Source: Reticulitermes lucifugus (lineage: Eukaryota > Arthropoda > Insecta > Blattodea > Rhinotermitidae). Taken from it: a DNA stretch of 64,000 bases. The DNA is taken from positions 31,410-95,409 of the forward strand of contig JAKCWW010000294.1 of NCBI GenBank assembly GCA_026260175.1, given 5' to 3'. Shown piece after piece: positions 49,868 to 60,931 of the stretch. Every line of letters begins with the position of its first letter. Positions within the stretch are counted from its first letter, which is position 1. The notes under the pieces were generated by a model, which was not told the origin of the DNA, did no database searches, and saw only the letters and a program-made list of their open reading frames with translations. The position numbers were made by a program, and so were the translations under genes.

Positions 49868-52800
49868 ATGACTACGACCCGTGGTAATCAAAAGAAAGTC
49901 CAGCAGCAACAGAAAGACATGGAATATCAAGAAAAGCTGAAACTTCTGGACGATGAATTGATGTCATTTTATCAGTACTGTCAGCAAGTAGGTTTCTCAG
50001 AAGCAGAAATGGATATGATTGTTGCTCCCTTAGTGGCAACGTTGAGGAAAAGCCTAATGAAGAAGCTAGCTAAAGTTCTTGGAGCTGTGCTCACGATTCT
50101 TGCACTTGGTTATTGTGCTGCCCAACTCGGTTCCGTCTCCATGCATTTTGCTGCCCTTGGACGCCTCTTCATGATAAAGGTAAGTACACAGTTTGACATT
50201 TTAATTACGCATAGTCCAGCTGTCAATGTTATTTTATAGGCCAATTGAGCTTCCCAAATGTATATCGGGGATGTGTCTTCCCGTCTGTCCGTCTTCAGCA
50301 AACGTCTTCGACGAATGTGGACGAAATTTGGCACTGAAGAGATGCAGAAAAACTGACAAGTAAATTTCATTTTATCTTACCGTTCCATTATAGTGATTCT
50401 ACACAGTGGGGTTTTGATTCATGGGCGGAACAGTTCTGGGGCCCACTGCTGAATTTTCATTAGGTTCAAGTAGCGCTGATTCTTGGATTCAAAAGTGACG
50501 AAACATGAGGCCCATCATTTCCATAAAGCGCCACTATCGAGAATGCTTTGAACTTGACTGTATGCCGTGTGGAGGTTACCTGCTGTGGTTCTTTTTAGGC
50601 GCGTTTGCAGAATTGCGAAAGGCGACTATTGGCTTCGTCATGTCTGTCCGTCTATCCGCATAAACCCACTGGACTGATTTTCATGAAATTTGAGATTGGA
50701 ATATTTTCCGAAAATCTGTCGAGAAAATTCAAGTTTCATTAAAATCTGACAACAATAACGGATACTTTACATGAAGACCTATGTACATTTATGATCATAT
50801 CTCGCTCGATTCTTCTTAGAATGAGAAATGTTTCAGGCAAAAGTTGTAGAGAAAATCAAAACACATTTTATGCTCAATAACTTTTTTTTTTCCGAAAATC
50901 ATGCCGTTTATGAGATAATGTGGAAAAATATGGTAGACCCGGACAGGCCACAGATGACAATATAAAGCAGCGCATGCCCTTTGCATGCTCGATAACTAAG
51001 GCTACAGACACACACTCAGAATGTAATACTTATTGCTTTTCCACGGCAACAAAGGTTATGCGAACGCGCCTGAATGTTACGTTTATACATACATTGCCTG
51101 TCTTGTTCGCTTCAGCTCTGCCACATCAGCATTAATCTCCTTCGATATTTCGATATGTTGCAGCCACCTACGGCCGCCCCGGGCAGCAGAGACCAATGAA
51201 TATTTTAGGTGAAAAAATTATATTTTCTGCGCTCAAAAAGATGTTAAATTATTGAGAGAAATAAAAGGAAATTCAATAAATAAATGTAATTTTTTTAAAG
51301 TTTTAATTTCTGTCAAGGGCGGCCAATGTTAGTGCTCGCCCTAGGCGTCAAAAACCATTAGCTACGCCACTGGTGTCAGCATATTCATTACAACAGACGC
51401 CTATCTAAACGGGCGCTGGAAAAGTGAGGGGATTCTTGTTCTACGCATTGCAACTTCGCAGATTCCTCCATGGACAAATCGATAGGGCGAAGAAGTCACC
51501 GCCGTGTACAAGTAGTAACTGTACCGGAAGATTCTAGAAGGTAGAGTGTACATGGGAATGTAACTTTGTGCTTGGCTAGGTGAAATTTACAAGCGTTATT
51601 CTAGTGACCAATGTGCATAAAATAGGTAATTACTCCGTATTATCGTAATCAGCAACTAATCCACAACACAACCAAATTCAAAAGAAACAAAGTACAGGAA
51701 GAAACAGTGGTACACCTCATCCGTAGACTGAATACATGTACCGACCTCGCATATTCAGTATGCGAAGCACATTTTTCCGGATCGATTAAATTGGAGTCCC
51801 AACATAATATTACAATATGCGCGGTACCCGACGTCGTCGCAAAACACTGACATACAGACAATGAGAAACTGCTTTGTGTGATTTCAAGCTTCCGCCGCGA
51901 TGTAAATGAGATTGCGCTCTTTTGGGTTTTTACGTAGCGTAGAATGGTAGTTTCTTACTGACGTTTCGGGACAGCCTATCGGACCCATCTTCAAAGGTCA
52001 AGCAGACTTCGATAGCTTAGATAATTCCAGCAACGTCCCACAGATATCAGAAGGGAAGGGAATTATGTATTTTATTCTTGAGAAGTGTTCATGTATAATG
52101 TTTCTTCAAGATGTCTGTTCATTGGAGTTGTACTGAGTATTGTTTAACAATCTTAATCTTCATGTTTGTTTCAGCTGTTGCCATTCTGGGATTGGACATC
52201 AATGTTTTATGAATCCTGTCTTGTATCCAATCCATTCTATGGAGAGTATACCCTTACAGAAGAGGACTGTGTTGTAAGTCATGAAAACATCAGAAACATA
52301 AGTTATAAATTATCATTTGATAGCTTCAGCACTGTAAGTGCTGGGACAAATTCTTTACTCATCAGTGATACTACTGTATATAGTAGCACTGTATATCTTG
52401 GGACATACAAATTATTTTAAATGTACAAATTTAAACCATTAAGAAGCCAGTGACCACCTGTTTAAAAGAGCATTGTATCCAGCCAAACAAATGCTGGGGT
52501 CACTGGTTCAAATTCCATTCAGAACATGGATGTTTGTGCATGTTTTTCATCATTGCCAACCACTGCTCATCAGTTTCTTCCACAGTTTACATCTGGTTGA
52601 TTAAATACCAATTATGTAATTAGTTTCCCAACAATGATAATACCACTTACCCATTACTGCAGATTAAAATATTTGTGTTTGATTTTTCAATTTTTATTAA
52701 ATGAACAAATTGTATTTCCTTGAACAGTCCTGCGAAGCTTTGGAACATGTAGACAGACTTGGAGGTGTTGCATATGAGCAACTGCTTGATGGCTACTTGA

Positions 52801-55800
52801 ACCGAGATGCCCCACTCATTGTAGTAGATGCCATGGAATCATGGCCTGTTATGAACACAGATGACTTCTGGTTTGATAACATAACTCAGGTCAGTTACTG
52901 CAATATATTCTATGCTTTCAAAGGAGATATATTTATTACATCTTATTGTGCTGCATGTTCTGTGCTAATAATGTTGTAAATACAGAATACTATGGTGGAA
53001 CCCCTGTTATTATATACCAAAACATTATCTTAATTAATCAGCTCATAGACGTATTGTTTCTCATCTATTTGTGTGCAAGAAAAGATATGTACTTTTATCA
53101 ATTTTTATGAATATAAATTTATGTATGTCCTGATATTTAATGGAGAAACTGTCTTGATTGTGTTGACTTTAAATAGGAGTGTGTCAGTGAAGTTCATCTA
53201 CACAACTGGTGTCCAACATGTATCATGTCCATTGACAATCTTTACCTTTTCCAGTGTTTTATTATCAGAAACAATTTTTGCTGTTCTAGTTTCTTTCCCT
53301 TTAAATGCAGTAAAAGGTAAAGGCAAAGCAATCCCTATACAGGCCTCGACAGGCCCTTAGGGCTCCAGGAAGTTGAGACTCCCAGAATTTCTAGACAATC
53401 AGCACATAACGGTGGCAAGGTTGTCAGCCCTATGCACCGCCTGCCTTTACCCCCCAGGAGATACCCCTGCTACTCATTTCTGTTAGAGGCTGAGTTGACC
53501 CCAGGGCTGCAGTGTGGTCGGAAGTATTAAGTCGCTGAAAAATTCCAATGACCACATTGGTAATCAAACCTGCTACCTTCTGGCTTGTAGCGCAGTGCCT
53601 CAACCAACTGTGCCATCGCATACCCCCTTTAAATGCAGTTATTTTTATTAGTGAGGTGAAAACTTTCATATTGCATGCATTATATTACGTAATTTACAAA
53701 TGAATCTCTGGAAGTGAAGATTCCTCTCTTATGTGGTAATATAGAGGTCAATGAAATTACAGTTCGTTGAAGTACAGTTTTGGATCTTTTGCTGTAACTG
53801 TTGTCAGATGACCTAAATTAATTTAGAAAGTGTTCTGTTGACAGTTATACCTACAAGATGAGAAACTTGTGGACACTGTGCCATGTATTCTAACAACCAA
53901 TCTACGAACTGGGTCTTCAGATCTGCATGCATTTCTTAAGCGTATTCATAGCCCAAAAGTTGATAAGTGGTTTGTTCATTGGTGAGTGCTAAAAAGAATA
54001 TTTTACTTTGATAGTGAATATACAGTTACAAAATAAATGTCTGTACATGTCTCACACACTCTCATGTGTAGGCTATGCTGTGCACTATACAGTACCTGTG
54101 GCTGACTGTTCCAAAAGTAGAGCATAGTACAGCTCACTAACTTGTGCTTACAGGCAGAACTGTGACATTCACGCTGTGAAGGCCTTAAGGAAGTTCTATC
54201 AGCGACCATATTTTCTGTCCAGTTCTGTGTCTCCAGCCCATTTCAACTGGGTCCTCATGTCCTCTGACTATAACACAAAAATATACAAGAAAGTAAGTAT
54301 TGTATGCAATAAACTCACATTTTTACTGTGATGTACACAGCAGTATTCCATACCAACATCTTCTTCATAAAACATAAAAGAATAAGAAAATTAACAGTTA
54401 TACCACATACTATCGTCTAGTGCTGAGGTTAAGAATGAATGGAACTAACCTCCACTTCCCCTATATACCTTCATGGTGTGCACAGAACTTAACCTTCATG
54501 AGGATAACTTTTCACTTCCACCTAGTGCCAAGGTTAAGAATGAGTGAAAGTGTACCTCCATTCCCCCCACATGTGTTTATGGCTTGTAGAGGAATAACTT
54601 TACCTTTTACTAAAACTGGTAGAATAACCAAGATTGAAGCGACAGAAATTTTGTATTCAAAATTAACTACACAACTTCACCCTTTGTGTTTACCATGCAT
54701 GGCATATGAGTCCCACATTCTCCTGTTCTTAGAAAAGCACCAATTACTGTATGATGTAGTAAAAGAGCAGTAAGTCTTTTACCAATCACATGATCTTATT
54801 GAGGAGCCAGTTGACATCAACCTCTTACTCCAGTAAGCGATAGAACTTCCCACATGTCAGACATAAATGCTGTGTTTTGAAGGTCAGTTGTATTCTTATT
54901 TAATTGGTAGACTTTTGCAGTATATTCGTAACCACTGAATATGAACTGTAACGTAGAAATTTCACTTTGTGTCCATATCATTGTCTTACAGACTTAAAAC
55001 ATGAGTAACATTAGACAGAAATACATCTCTAGAGATACAGTACTCTATAACATCACTTGCACAATGTAAAATTTTGAGAACATAGACATACCATCCTGAC
55101 AATAAGAACTACTGCAGAAGACAGACACACAATCACACACCAGTTTGTCTGATAAAACTATGATCATATAGTGATGACATACATGACTTTAGGTTTCTGC
55201 GATGGTGTAAATGAGGTCTTCGCTCTTCTGGGATCTTACGCAGCATTGATTGGTAGATAGTTACTGAAGATTTGGGACAGCCTATTGGTCCCATTTGTCA
55301 AGGGTCAAGCAGTTGACACTTGAAGATGGGACCGATAGGCTGTCCTGAAACGTCGCTAACTAGCTACCAATCAACGCTGTGTAACATCCCAGAACAGCAA
55401 AGACCTCAATAACAGATATGTTTTAACATTCTGGTGGGAGGTACCTGACACCATTTGTTATTCTGAATAGAAAGAATCATTCAAAAGAAAAGAACTTCTC
55501 AGTGGATTACATTTAAATGTAACGTGAAATGGTGGATGACAGAAGAACTTGTGGTCGAATGGCTGACAGAAGTCTGGGACAGAAGACCAGGTGCTCTTGT
55601 AAAGAAAAGAGGAAGATTAATTTTAGATACTTTCAAGCATCTCATAAGAGGTAGCAAAAATCTCGTAACTTCTAATCTAAATACACATCTAGTGATGATA
55701 CCAGAAGGTATGAGATCTCAGTTACGTGTTCATGATATGGTTAACAAACCATTTAGAGATCAACTATGTCATCTGTATGAGCAAAGGCTGCTGTCTGGGA

Positions 55801-57860
55801 ACTCCCCACTAACACAGCAGGAAATATAAGACCAACTGAAGCACTACTTGAGCAGTGGATTAAGACTTCTTTGAATGACATTTCACCTGCATCAATCATC
55901 CAGGTGTTCAGGAAGTCCTGTATGTCAAACGATATAAATGGAACAGAAGATGACGTCCTGCAGGAGGAAGATCATGAAGTAAACTCTTCTTCTGATAGTC
56001 AAAGTGCTGGCAGTGACTAGTGATTTGTTTGAAACCTTTGCTACACTAATACTCTTAACATTTTAATTTGGTTGATTAGTTAATTCCAGAATATTAAGCA
56101 TGCAGTGACTACACCACATGAAAACCTGGCTAATGTGACTGTAGGTATTTTCTTAAAAATCAAGTAGTGTGAAGGGGGGTCATCTTATATTCGAGTAAAT
56201 ACATTGCAACTTTATGGTGATTCAGGTGGAACTGGATTCAGGACTGATAATGTTGGCACAGCTGAGGGGCTCAACAACATTCCGCCTCACACCGCATAAT
56301 CCCTGCAATTCATCCTGCCCTGAACTACTGGGGGATTTACAAGAGGGAGAAATGTGTAAGTAATAACATTAAATATACTGAGTTTGGGCAGCAGCTTGAA
56401 GGGACAATACACTGCAGCAAATGTTGTTTTCTTTGTTAATGGGTAATGTATTGAGAGGAGTTGCAGTTTGTTGATGCATTTACTTTTTTAATTCATTGAT
56501 TTGAGTTGTTCTTCATTCTTTACACCAATCCATGCCTGTGTAACACTGGGTTCTTGCAGAGCACAGATTCCTTAAATATTACCTGTTTGCATCGGCCTAT
56601 CTTTTCATTTTTCCATTCATATACTGTACACTACTGCCATTCCTCTACTCTTACAATTTTTCCTCTTGCTTCCAATAATTTGTTTATTCTTTTCCCCCGT
56701 AGCTTCCAATAAAGGCTGTTTATTCCTGACTTTATTTTCACATACATTTGTTTTCAAAGACAAAATAAAGACAACTGTTCATGATTTCTGTGTCATTTCT
56801 TTCGAGATTACGTTTACCACTTTTTGTGTGGCAAATTAAAACACACGTTTTCGTAAATAAAACGTCAATCTGCTACCTCATTGTTGAATTTTTCTTAGAG
56901 TATCCAGGTACATTACTCGTACATTGTTTCATGGCTTACCAATATACTTTTTATGTAGTGTACTGTACATGGGATTTTCATGTTAGTGAGAATAGGGTAA
57001 AGGAAGTAATTTGTAAGAATCTTACTCACTTGATTGTAAATATAAATTTTCTGTTAAAGACAAAACATAATATTACAAACAGCAGGATAAAAGCATTCAA
57101 ATGTTTTTTGCATTCACAATTTTCATAAAATTGTACAGGAAAATGAAACTGGAGTAACTCATACCTCTTAACATAAGTAATATTGAATTAATAATCAAAA
57201 TTGTTAAAACATTCATTTAAAGTGGAAAGTCAATATCATATCATTATCATGTGGAAAATATTATTAAAGTTCATGAATTTTTAAATGCATAAACGTGGGG
57301 TTTTTTGGTCAAGTGGAAATATGATTGGATAATGTGGTCCAAAATTATTAGTATGGTTAAAATTTTGTTGTACAGCTCTAATTTATTATTTTCATCGTGC
57401 CCTTTCATGGAAAGCACAGACTTTTTATAAGTACACAGCATCTTTGACAAAGATGAAAGTCTTCTAGGATAAGATGCGTCGGCTGGTAATAATTTGCCGA
57501 TGTTTTGGAGGAGTTTGCTGCCTCAATCTACAGGATGATCCAATTACTTGAAGTTTTGTAATCAGAGAACAAACTAATTTGCCATATTAAGGGAACTACA
57601 ATGAAAATTAAATATATTTTGTGTATTTAAAATCTCCACTGACTTGAATTTCATTCTGTATGTTTCACAGCAGATATTACATTCTTGATACTTAATCTGT
57701 GCTGATAAATACGGTAGAAGCAAAGGCTAATGTGATTTGTTTATAATTTCTTACAGTGGTATTCACGAACTTCATGTGGACATTTGAATATTTCCCAGGA
57801 CGTAATTTGGATAATGTTGCCATTCTCACCGAGACAGTATGGGAAGAAGGATCGACTTAG
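49868..57860 (+). CDS. Single-pass membrane protein with a cupin/JmjC-like domain lacking the iron motif
   Basis: Seven exons join in phase: 49868-50179, 52175-52273, 52728-52889, 53845-53981, 54154-54292, 56226-56355, 57757-57860; about 360 residues. An upstream in-frame GTG (49853) is not a likely start. Residues about 1-55 are charged and helical (RGNQKKVQQQQKDMEYQEKL); about 68-90 form a hydrophobic segment (VLGAVLTILALGYCAAQLGS). The rest, probably lumenal or extracellular, carries NIT and NSS glycosylation sites and paired cysteines. Its start (YEQLLDGYLNRDAPLIVVDA, MESWPV) resembles the opening of Cupin_8/JmjC hydroxylases, and its end (GDLQEGEMLVFTNFMWTFEY then DNVAILTETVW) resembles their PGDllFvP...H...alt-nfw strand. 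Where these enzymes have H-x-D, this protein has ELD (KKVELDSGLIMLAQLRG), and the distal His is also absent. So it is probably not a standard Fe(II)/2-oxoglutarate enzyme. I cannot name it. Confidence 0.88.
50230..50950. repeat. Diverged interspersed repeat pieces, intron 1
   Basis: Two blocks carry GTCTGTCCGTC-type words (50284 and 50642) followed by GACTGATTTTCATGAAATTTGAGA-like text (one base shorter in parts). Such text recurs in many insect mobile elements, but I cannot assign a family. Confidence 0.35.
51158..51372. mobile_element. hAT-like non-autonomous element, intron 1
   Basis: The right end AACCATTAGCTACGCCACTG is the inverse of the CAGTGGCGTAGCTAATGG start common in arthropod hAT MITEs. 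The left end (near CAGCCACCTACGGCCGCCCC) is decayed, but GGCCGCCC and GGGCGGCC mirror each other. Confidence 0.5.
51890..52035. mobile_element. Single arm of the foldback element, intron 1
   Basis: Carries GAGATTGCGCTCTTTTGGGT, CGTAGCGTAGAATGGTAG, TGACGTTTCGGGACAGCCTA and CATCTTCAAAGGTCAAGCAG, the left-arm order of the copies at 36.9 and 55.3 kb. The inverted right arm is missing. Confidence 0.6.
53325..53630 (-). repeat. tRNA-derived SINE family B, intron 3
   Basis: On the minus strand the head reads GCGATGGCACAGTTGGTTGA (A box) and GGTAGCAGGTTTGATTACC (B box); the body shares CCCTGGGGTCAACTC and GGCAGGCGGTGCATAGGGCT with the 15.7 kb copy. At its far end it overlaps a duplicated ACCCCCTTTAAATGCAGT flank (CCCTTTAAATGCAG at about 53298 and 53625), a likely target-site duplication. 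Confidence 0.75.
54415..54600 (+). repeat. Two tandem 3' ends of SINE family A, intron 5
   Basis: The block CTAGTGC..AGGTTAAGAATGA occurs twice (about 54418 and 54522), each followed by a CTCC..CCCC..TTCATGG or TTTATGG end. It is a local duplication of the family A 3' end, or two adjoining fragments. Confidence 0.6.
55195..55405. mobile_element. Foldback MITE-like element, intron 5
   Basis: Left arm TCGCTCTTCTGGGATCTTAC and GACAGCCTATTGGTCCCATT; right arm GATGGGACCGATAGGCTGTC and GTGTAACATCCCAGAACAGC, an inverted copy. Same design as the copies at 6.0 and 36.9 kb. Confidence 0.75.
55500..56206 (+). mobile_element. Tigger/pogo transposase 3' part, intron 5
   Basis: From 55524: MKWWMTEELVVEWLTEVWDR then RPGALVKKRGRLILDTFKHL (D of LILDTF is the second catalytic acid), VTSNLNTHLVMIPEGMRSQL, VNKPFRDQLCHLYEQRLLSG. 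A single frameshift near 55820 separates this from NIRPTEALLEQWIKTSLNDI, CMSNDINGTEDDVLQEED and SQSAGSD, stop at 56018. The right end GGGGGTCATCTTATATTCGA followed by GTAAATAC (to about 56205) is the usual Tigger terminus. The N-terminal DNA-binding part and left end are missing. One frameshift over about 165 codons suggests a moderate age. Confidence 0.8.
57460..57545. mobile_element. Single arm of a foldback-type element, intron 6
   Basis: CTTCTAGGATAAGATGCGTC, TAATAATTTGCCGATGTTTTGG and AGGAGTTTGCTGCCTCAATC follow the order of the left arm at 5.95 kb, but the match is loose. Confidence 0.35.
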
Positions 57861-58234
57861 GCAAACTGTTAAATAACCATCCTTAATTAATTAACTTAAT
57901 GAATCTTTTACAGTGTAGTATAACATATCGAGTAACAGTGTGTGAGACATATTTGTTGTCACTTAAAATGTCATGACAAATTAAATGGAGAGATGAGTCT
58001 TGATGTCAAACTAATGCTCATCTCAATTATAGCATATACAGTCTCTAGATGAGTGACTTTGCATAACATCAAATATAAGGTATCCAAGAAAGAATGTCAG
58101 AGTCTCACCTGTTAATATTTATGTACCATTAACAGTTTAATGGTAAAACAGTTTGAGTGACATTTAGTGAGACTCAGTGTAATCATCACCGCATATGTTG
58201 AAGCAATATTCCATAAAAAACGTAAGATACAGTG
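57861..58234. other. 3' flank of the cupin-like gene
   Basis: Expected 3' untranslated region. I see no clear AATAAA close behind the stop codon. Confidence 0.4.
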
Positions 58235-58470
58235 CAGAGGTTATTTCTGCTGTAATTACTGGAAGAAAGTTTGCAGAACTCCTCATTCTCTGCTGTATTG
58301 ATCAAAATTCTGGAAAATTGCTCACTTTGTGTAATTCTTAGTTGAAAGTCTGCAGAATACATCACTTTCTGCTCTAATTATTGGCCATAAATCAGGAGAA
58401 CTGTTCACTTTAGATAGTAATTTTAGGTCATACGTCTGCAGACCATTCACTTTCTGCTGTAAATGATATC
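58235..58470. repeat. Degenerate tandem repeat, about four units near 60 bp
   Basis: The words TTTCTGCTGTAAT, GTCTGCAGAA and TTCACTTT or TCACTTT recur in the same order about four times (TTCTGCTGTAATTACTGG; TCTCTGCTGTATTG; TTTCTGCTCTAATTATTGG; TTTCTGCTGTAAATG). It is too diverged to give an exact unit. Confidence 0.5.
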
Positions 58471-59284
58471 CTTGACACAAATCAAAAAAGAAGTCATCTC
58501 ATGAACTCATCTCTTTCCTACCAAACAGGAAAATGGACATAAACAGCTCTGTGTACATTGTCACAAATATGTGGAGGCACACCATTTCTTTGGAAAATGA
58601 GGCCACTGATTTCTGCTGTCTGTGGAAATAGCAAGCTTTCCCATGTATCAATGTATTCTCAATGAAAAAGAACCAGGCTAATGATACAGCCTTGATAAGA
58701 TACTGCAACACATATTCACTGCCCAAAATCCAGCTGTTGTGATTGTTCACAGCAACACTTGCATGAAAGTTCAGCTGTTCACTGGAAACAGTGTCATTTA
58801 GGCACCTTCCATTTGCATCAGTCTGTTACAACATAAACTTAAAACATTGGACCCATCATCATGGGGTTCAATATAGTGTAAGTAGTGTAAATGCTGCAGT
58901 GTATATACATTGTTTATGGAGAGAAATGAACCATGTTCTTTGGAATGCCTAAATGAGTAATGCCCTGTCAGAGATAACTTTCAGGGCGCACTAAAATAAC
59001 GGAAGCATTGAACATCATCTTGCCACATGGTCAAACTGACATGTAAGTGTCCTTTCATGGCATACCCTGTATTTAGAACTGCTGATATCACCAACAAACA
59101 GTGTTATTCCTTGGAGCAACCCTTCCACACACATGCCAAAAGTTTCCTCAAACACACACAACTGACTTCAGTTCCACTTACCACCACACACACTGTACTT
59201 ATGTCTGTGGTGTCAATGCTATAACTGTTTTCTTTTAGTATGGTATTTAATAACGCTGTCAATTGTTAAGATTATATAGTATCA
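58471..59284. other. Intergenic stretch with no recognised feature
   Basis: Short open frames only (for example 58499-58750 minus), without domain or splice support. Confidence 0.5.
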
Positions 59285-59440
59285 GTGATAGATGAATGAA
59301 TATGGAGCATTGGTGGAATGACAATTACATGGAAAAACCAAAGTACTTGGTAAAAAAACCTGTCCCAGTGCCAGTTTGTCTGCCACAAATCCCACATGGA
59401 CTGGCCTGGGATTGAACCCATGGCACGGCCTACTGTGTTT
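59285..59440 (+). repeat. SINE family C copy
   Basis: Shares GATAGATGAATGAATATGG, ATTGGTGGAATGACA, CCTGTCCCAGTGCCAGTTTG and AATCCCACATGGACTGGCC with the copy at 37.1 kb, in the same orientation. Confidence 0.55.
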
Positions 59441-60519
59441 TTTCATCCTGTGCTTAATCACAAAGTACTGCTTGTAAACAAGAGTTACTCATGGCAAACT
59501 GTAACAAACTCGGATACATTTGCTGTTGTACTGCAAAGACAAGGACCTTAATATCTATGTCATGTAAATAAATATTATTAAAACCCTGACATTCTTTCTT
59601 GGACACGCTGTATTTTTTCCATTGTTACTAATGATTAATCCTTTAGTGCTGAAAGTTATATGTGTAACGAGCAATGCAATGCTCAAAACGCTGAATGTAA
59701 CATCTGCTCTTATGTAACCCTCCAATGCAGGGGGCATGTGCACATTACTACAGGCATTTCATTCTGGCACCAAAGTGTAAACATCTAGCTGCAAGAAAAG
59801 TATACGTTTTCTACACAAATAAAACTGGTTCTAATTGTTCAAAGTACGAAGAGTAATCTGATTAACAGTTACATCAGTTAGTTACACATTCATAAAATAT
59901 TTATCATAATTACACAGTGAATTTTCTGGAGAGTGCAGCTATGAAGTGAATTTAGGGCGTTATATGTTGACCTGACTTGATGGCAGGAGCATACAACTCT
60001 TCTGCCTGAATGTGCTCAACAATAAAAATCAGTGTAGGAACAATATTAAGAGCAAATAAAGGAAAATTTGAAAATACACCCAGTTTGAGCTTGTGATATT
60101 TGAGGCTAACAATGACTGATGTAATATCATCCATATTAAACTGCAGTACTTGTAATTATCTTTGTCAAGCTGAAGAACGGGAAAATTATGACAAACTTGC
60201 GTTGATTGTTTCTTAGTACTAAAATGATCAAAACTAAAACTTGTTGGTTATTTGTGTTTCATACACACATACATACCTGCATTTAACCCTTCAGTGCTGT
60301 CAGGTATACAAAGAATGTATCCAATTTCATCTTGTCATTATCCAACGCACAGCATGTCTAGAGCAGCTGTAATATCCAACTCATCTGTCACACTTGCATT
60401 CATTCCTCTGGTCACAGTTTAAACAGCACCCTCATTCAGTCAATATAATACAAATTTCGCGAAATTTCTGAACATTTACAGTAAATTCAAAATCAAATGC
60501 ACTGCATGTCATGTGGGAT
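59441..60519. other. Intergenic stretch with no recognised feature
   Basis: AT-rich DNA; no supported exon or repeat border found. Confidence 0.5.
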
Positions 60520-60931
60520 CAGGGGTGCACACATCGGGGGTGGGGGGCTGCCAGGCTGCAGCCCCCCCCCCCCTCCCACCAAACAGAAATTTAAAAAACA
60601 TATTTTGTAGATATTATGATATCAAAAGTTTTACGTGATTTCTCCTTCAGCCGAAATCAGCCACTAAAATCGGCTGATGACTACTACGTTAGAATTTTGA
60701 AAAATAAATTAATAAAATTAAAAAAAAAAAAACAAGAAGATAGGTCACTGTGGCTGAGTCATCAAACATGTAGCTATATTCGTATGTATATAAATGCAGT
60801 TGCAGACAGTGTTATGTTGTACTTACAACATGATTTTTATAACATTATTTTTAAAATCAAACATAAATTATATATAGCCTCAGGGTCAGCCTCCCTCCCC
60901 TGCCCAAGGAAAAATTCTGGGTGTGCACCTG
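60520..60931. mobile_element. Non-autonomous hAT element with 8-bp duplication
   Basis: The ends CAGGGGTGCACACATCGGGG and TTCTGGGTGTGCACCTG are inverted copies. Flanks TGTGGGAT (60512-60519) and TCTGGGAC (60932-60939) agree at 6 of 8 positions. The left part has a GC-rich mini-hairpin (GGGGGGCTG..CAGCCCCCC). The open frame 60616-60963 crosses it and has no domain. Confidence 0.65.

Noticed and set aside
56781-57128. 115-codon plus-strand frame in intron 6 of the cupin-like gene
   Set aside because: Hydrophobic and AT-driven; no splice sites that fit the neighbouring exons and no motif.
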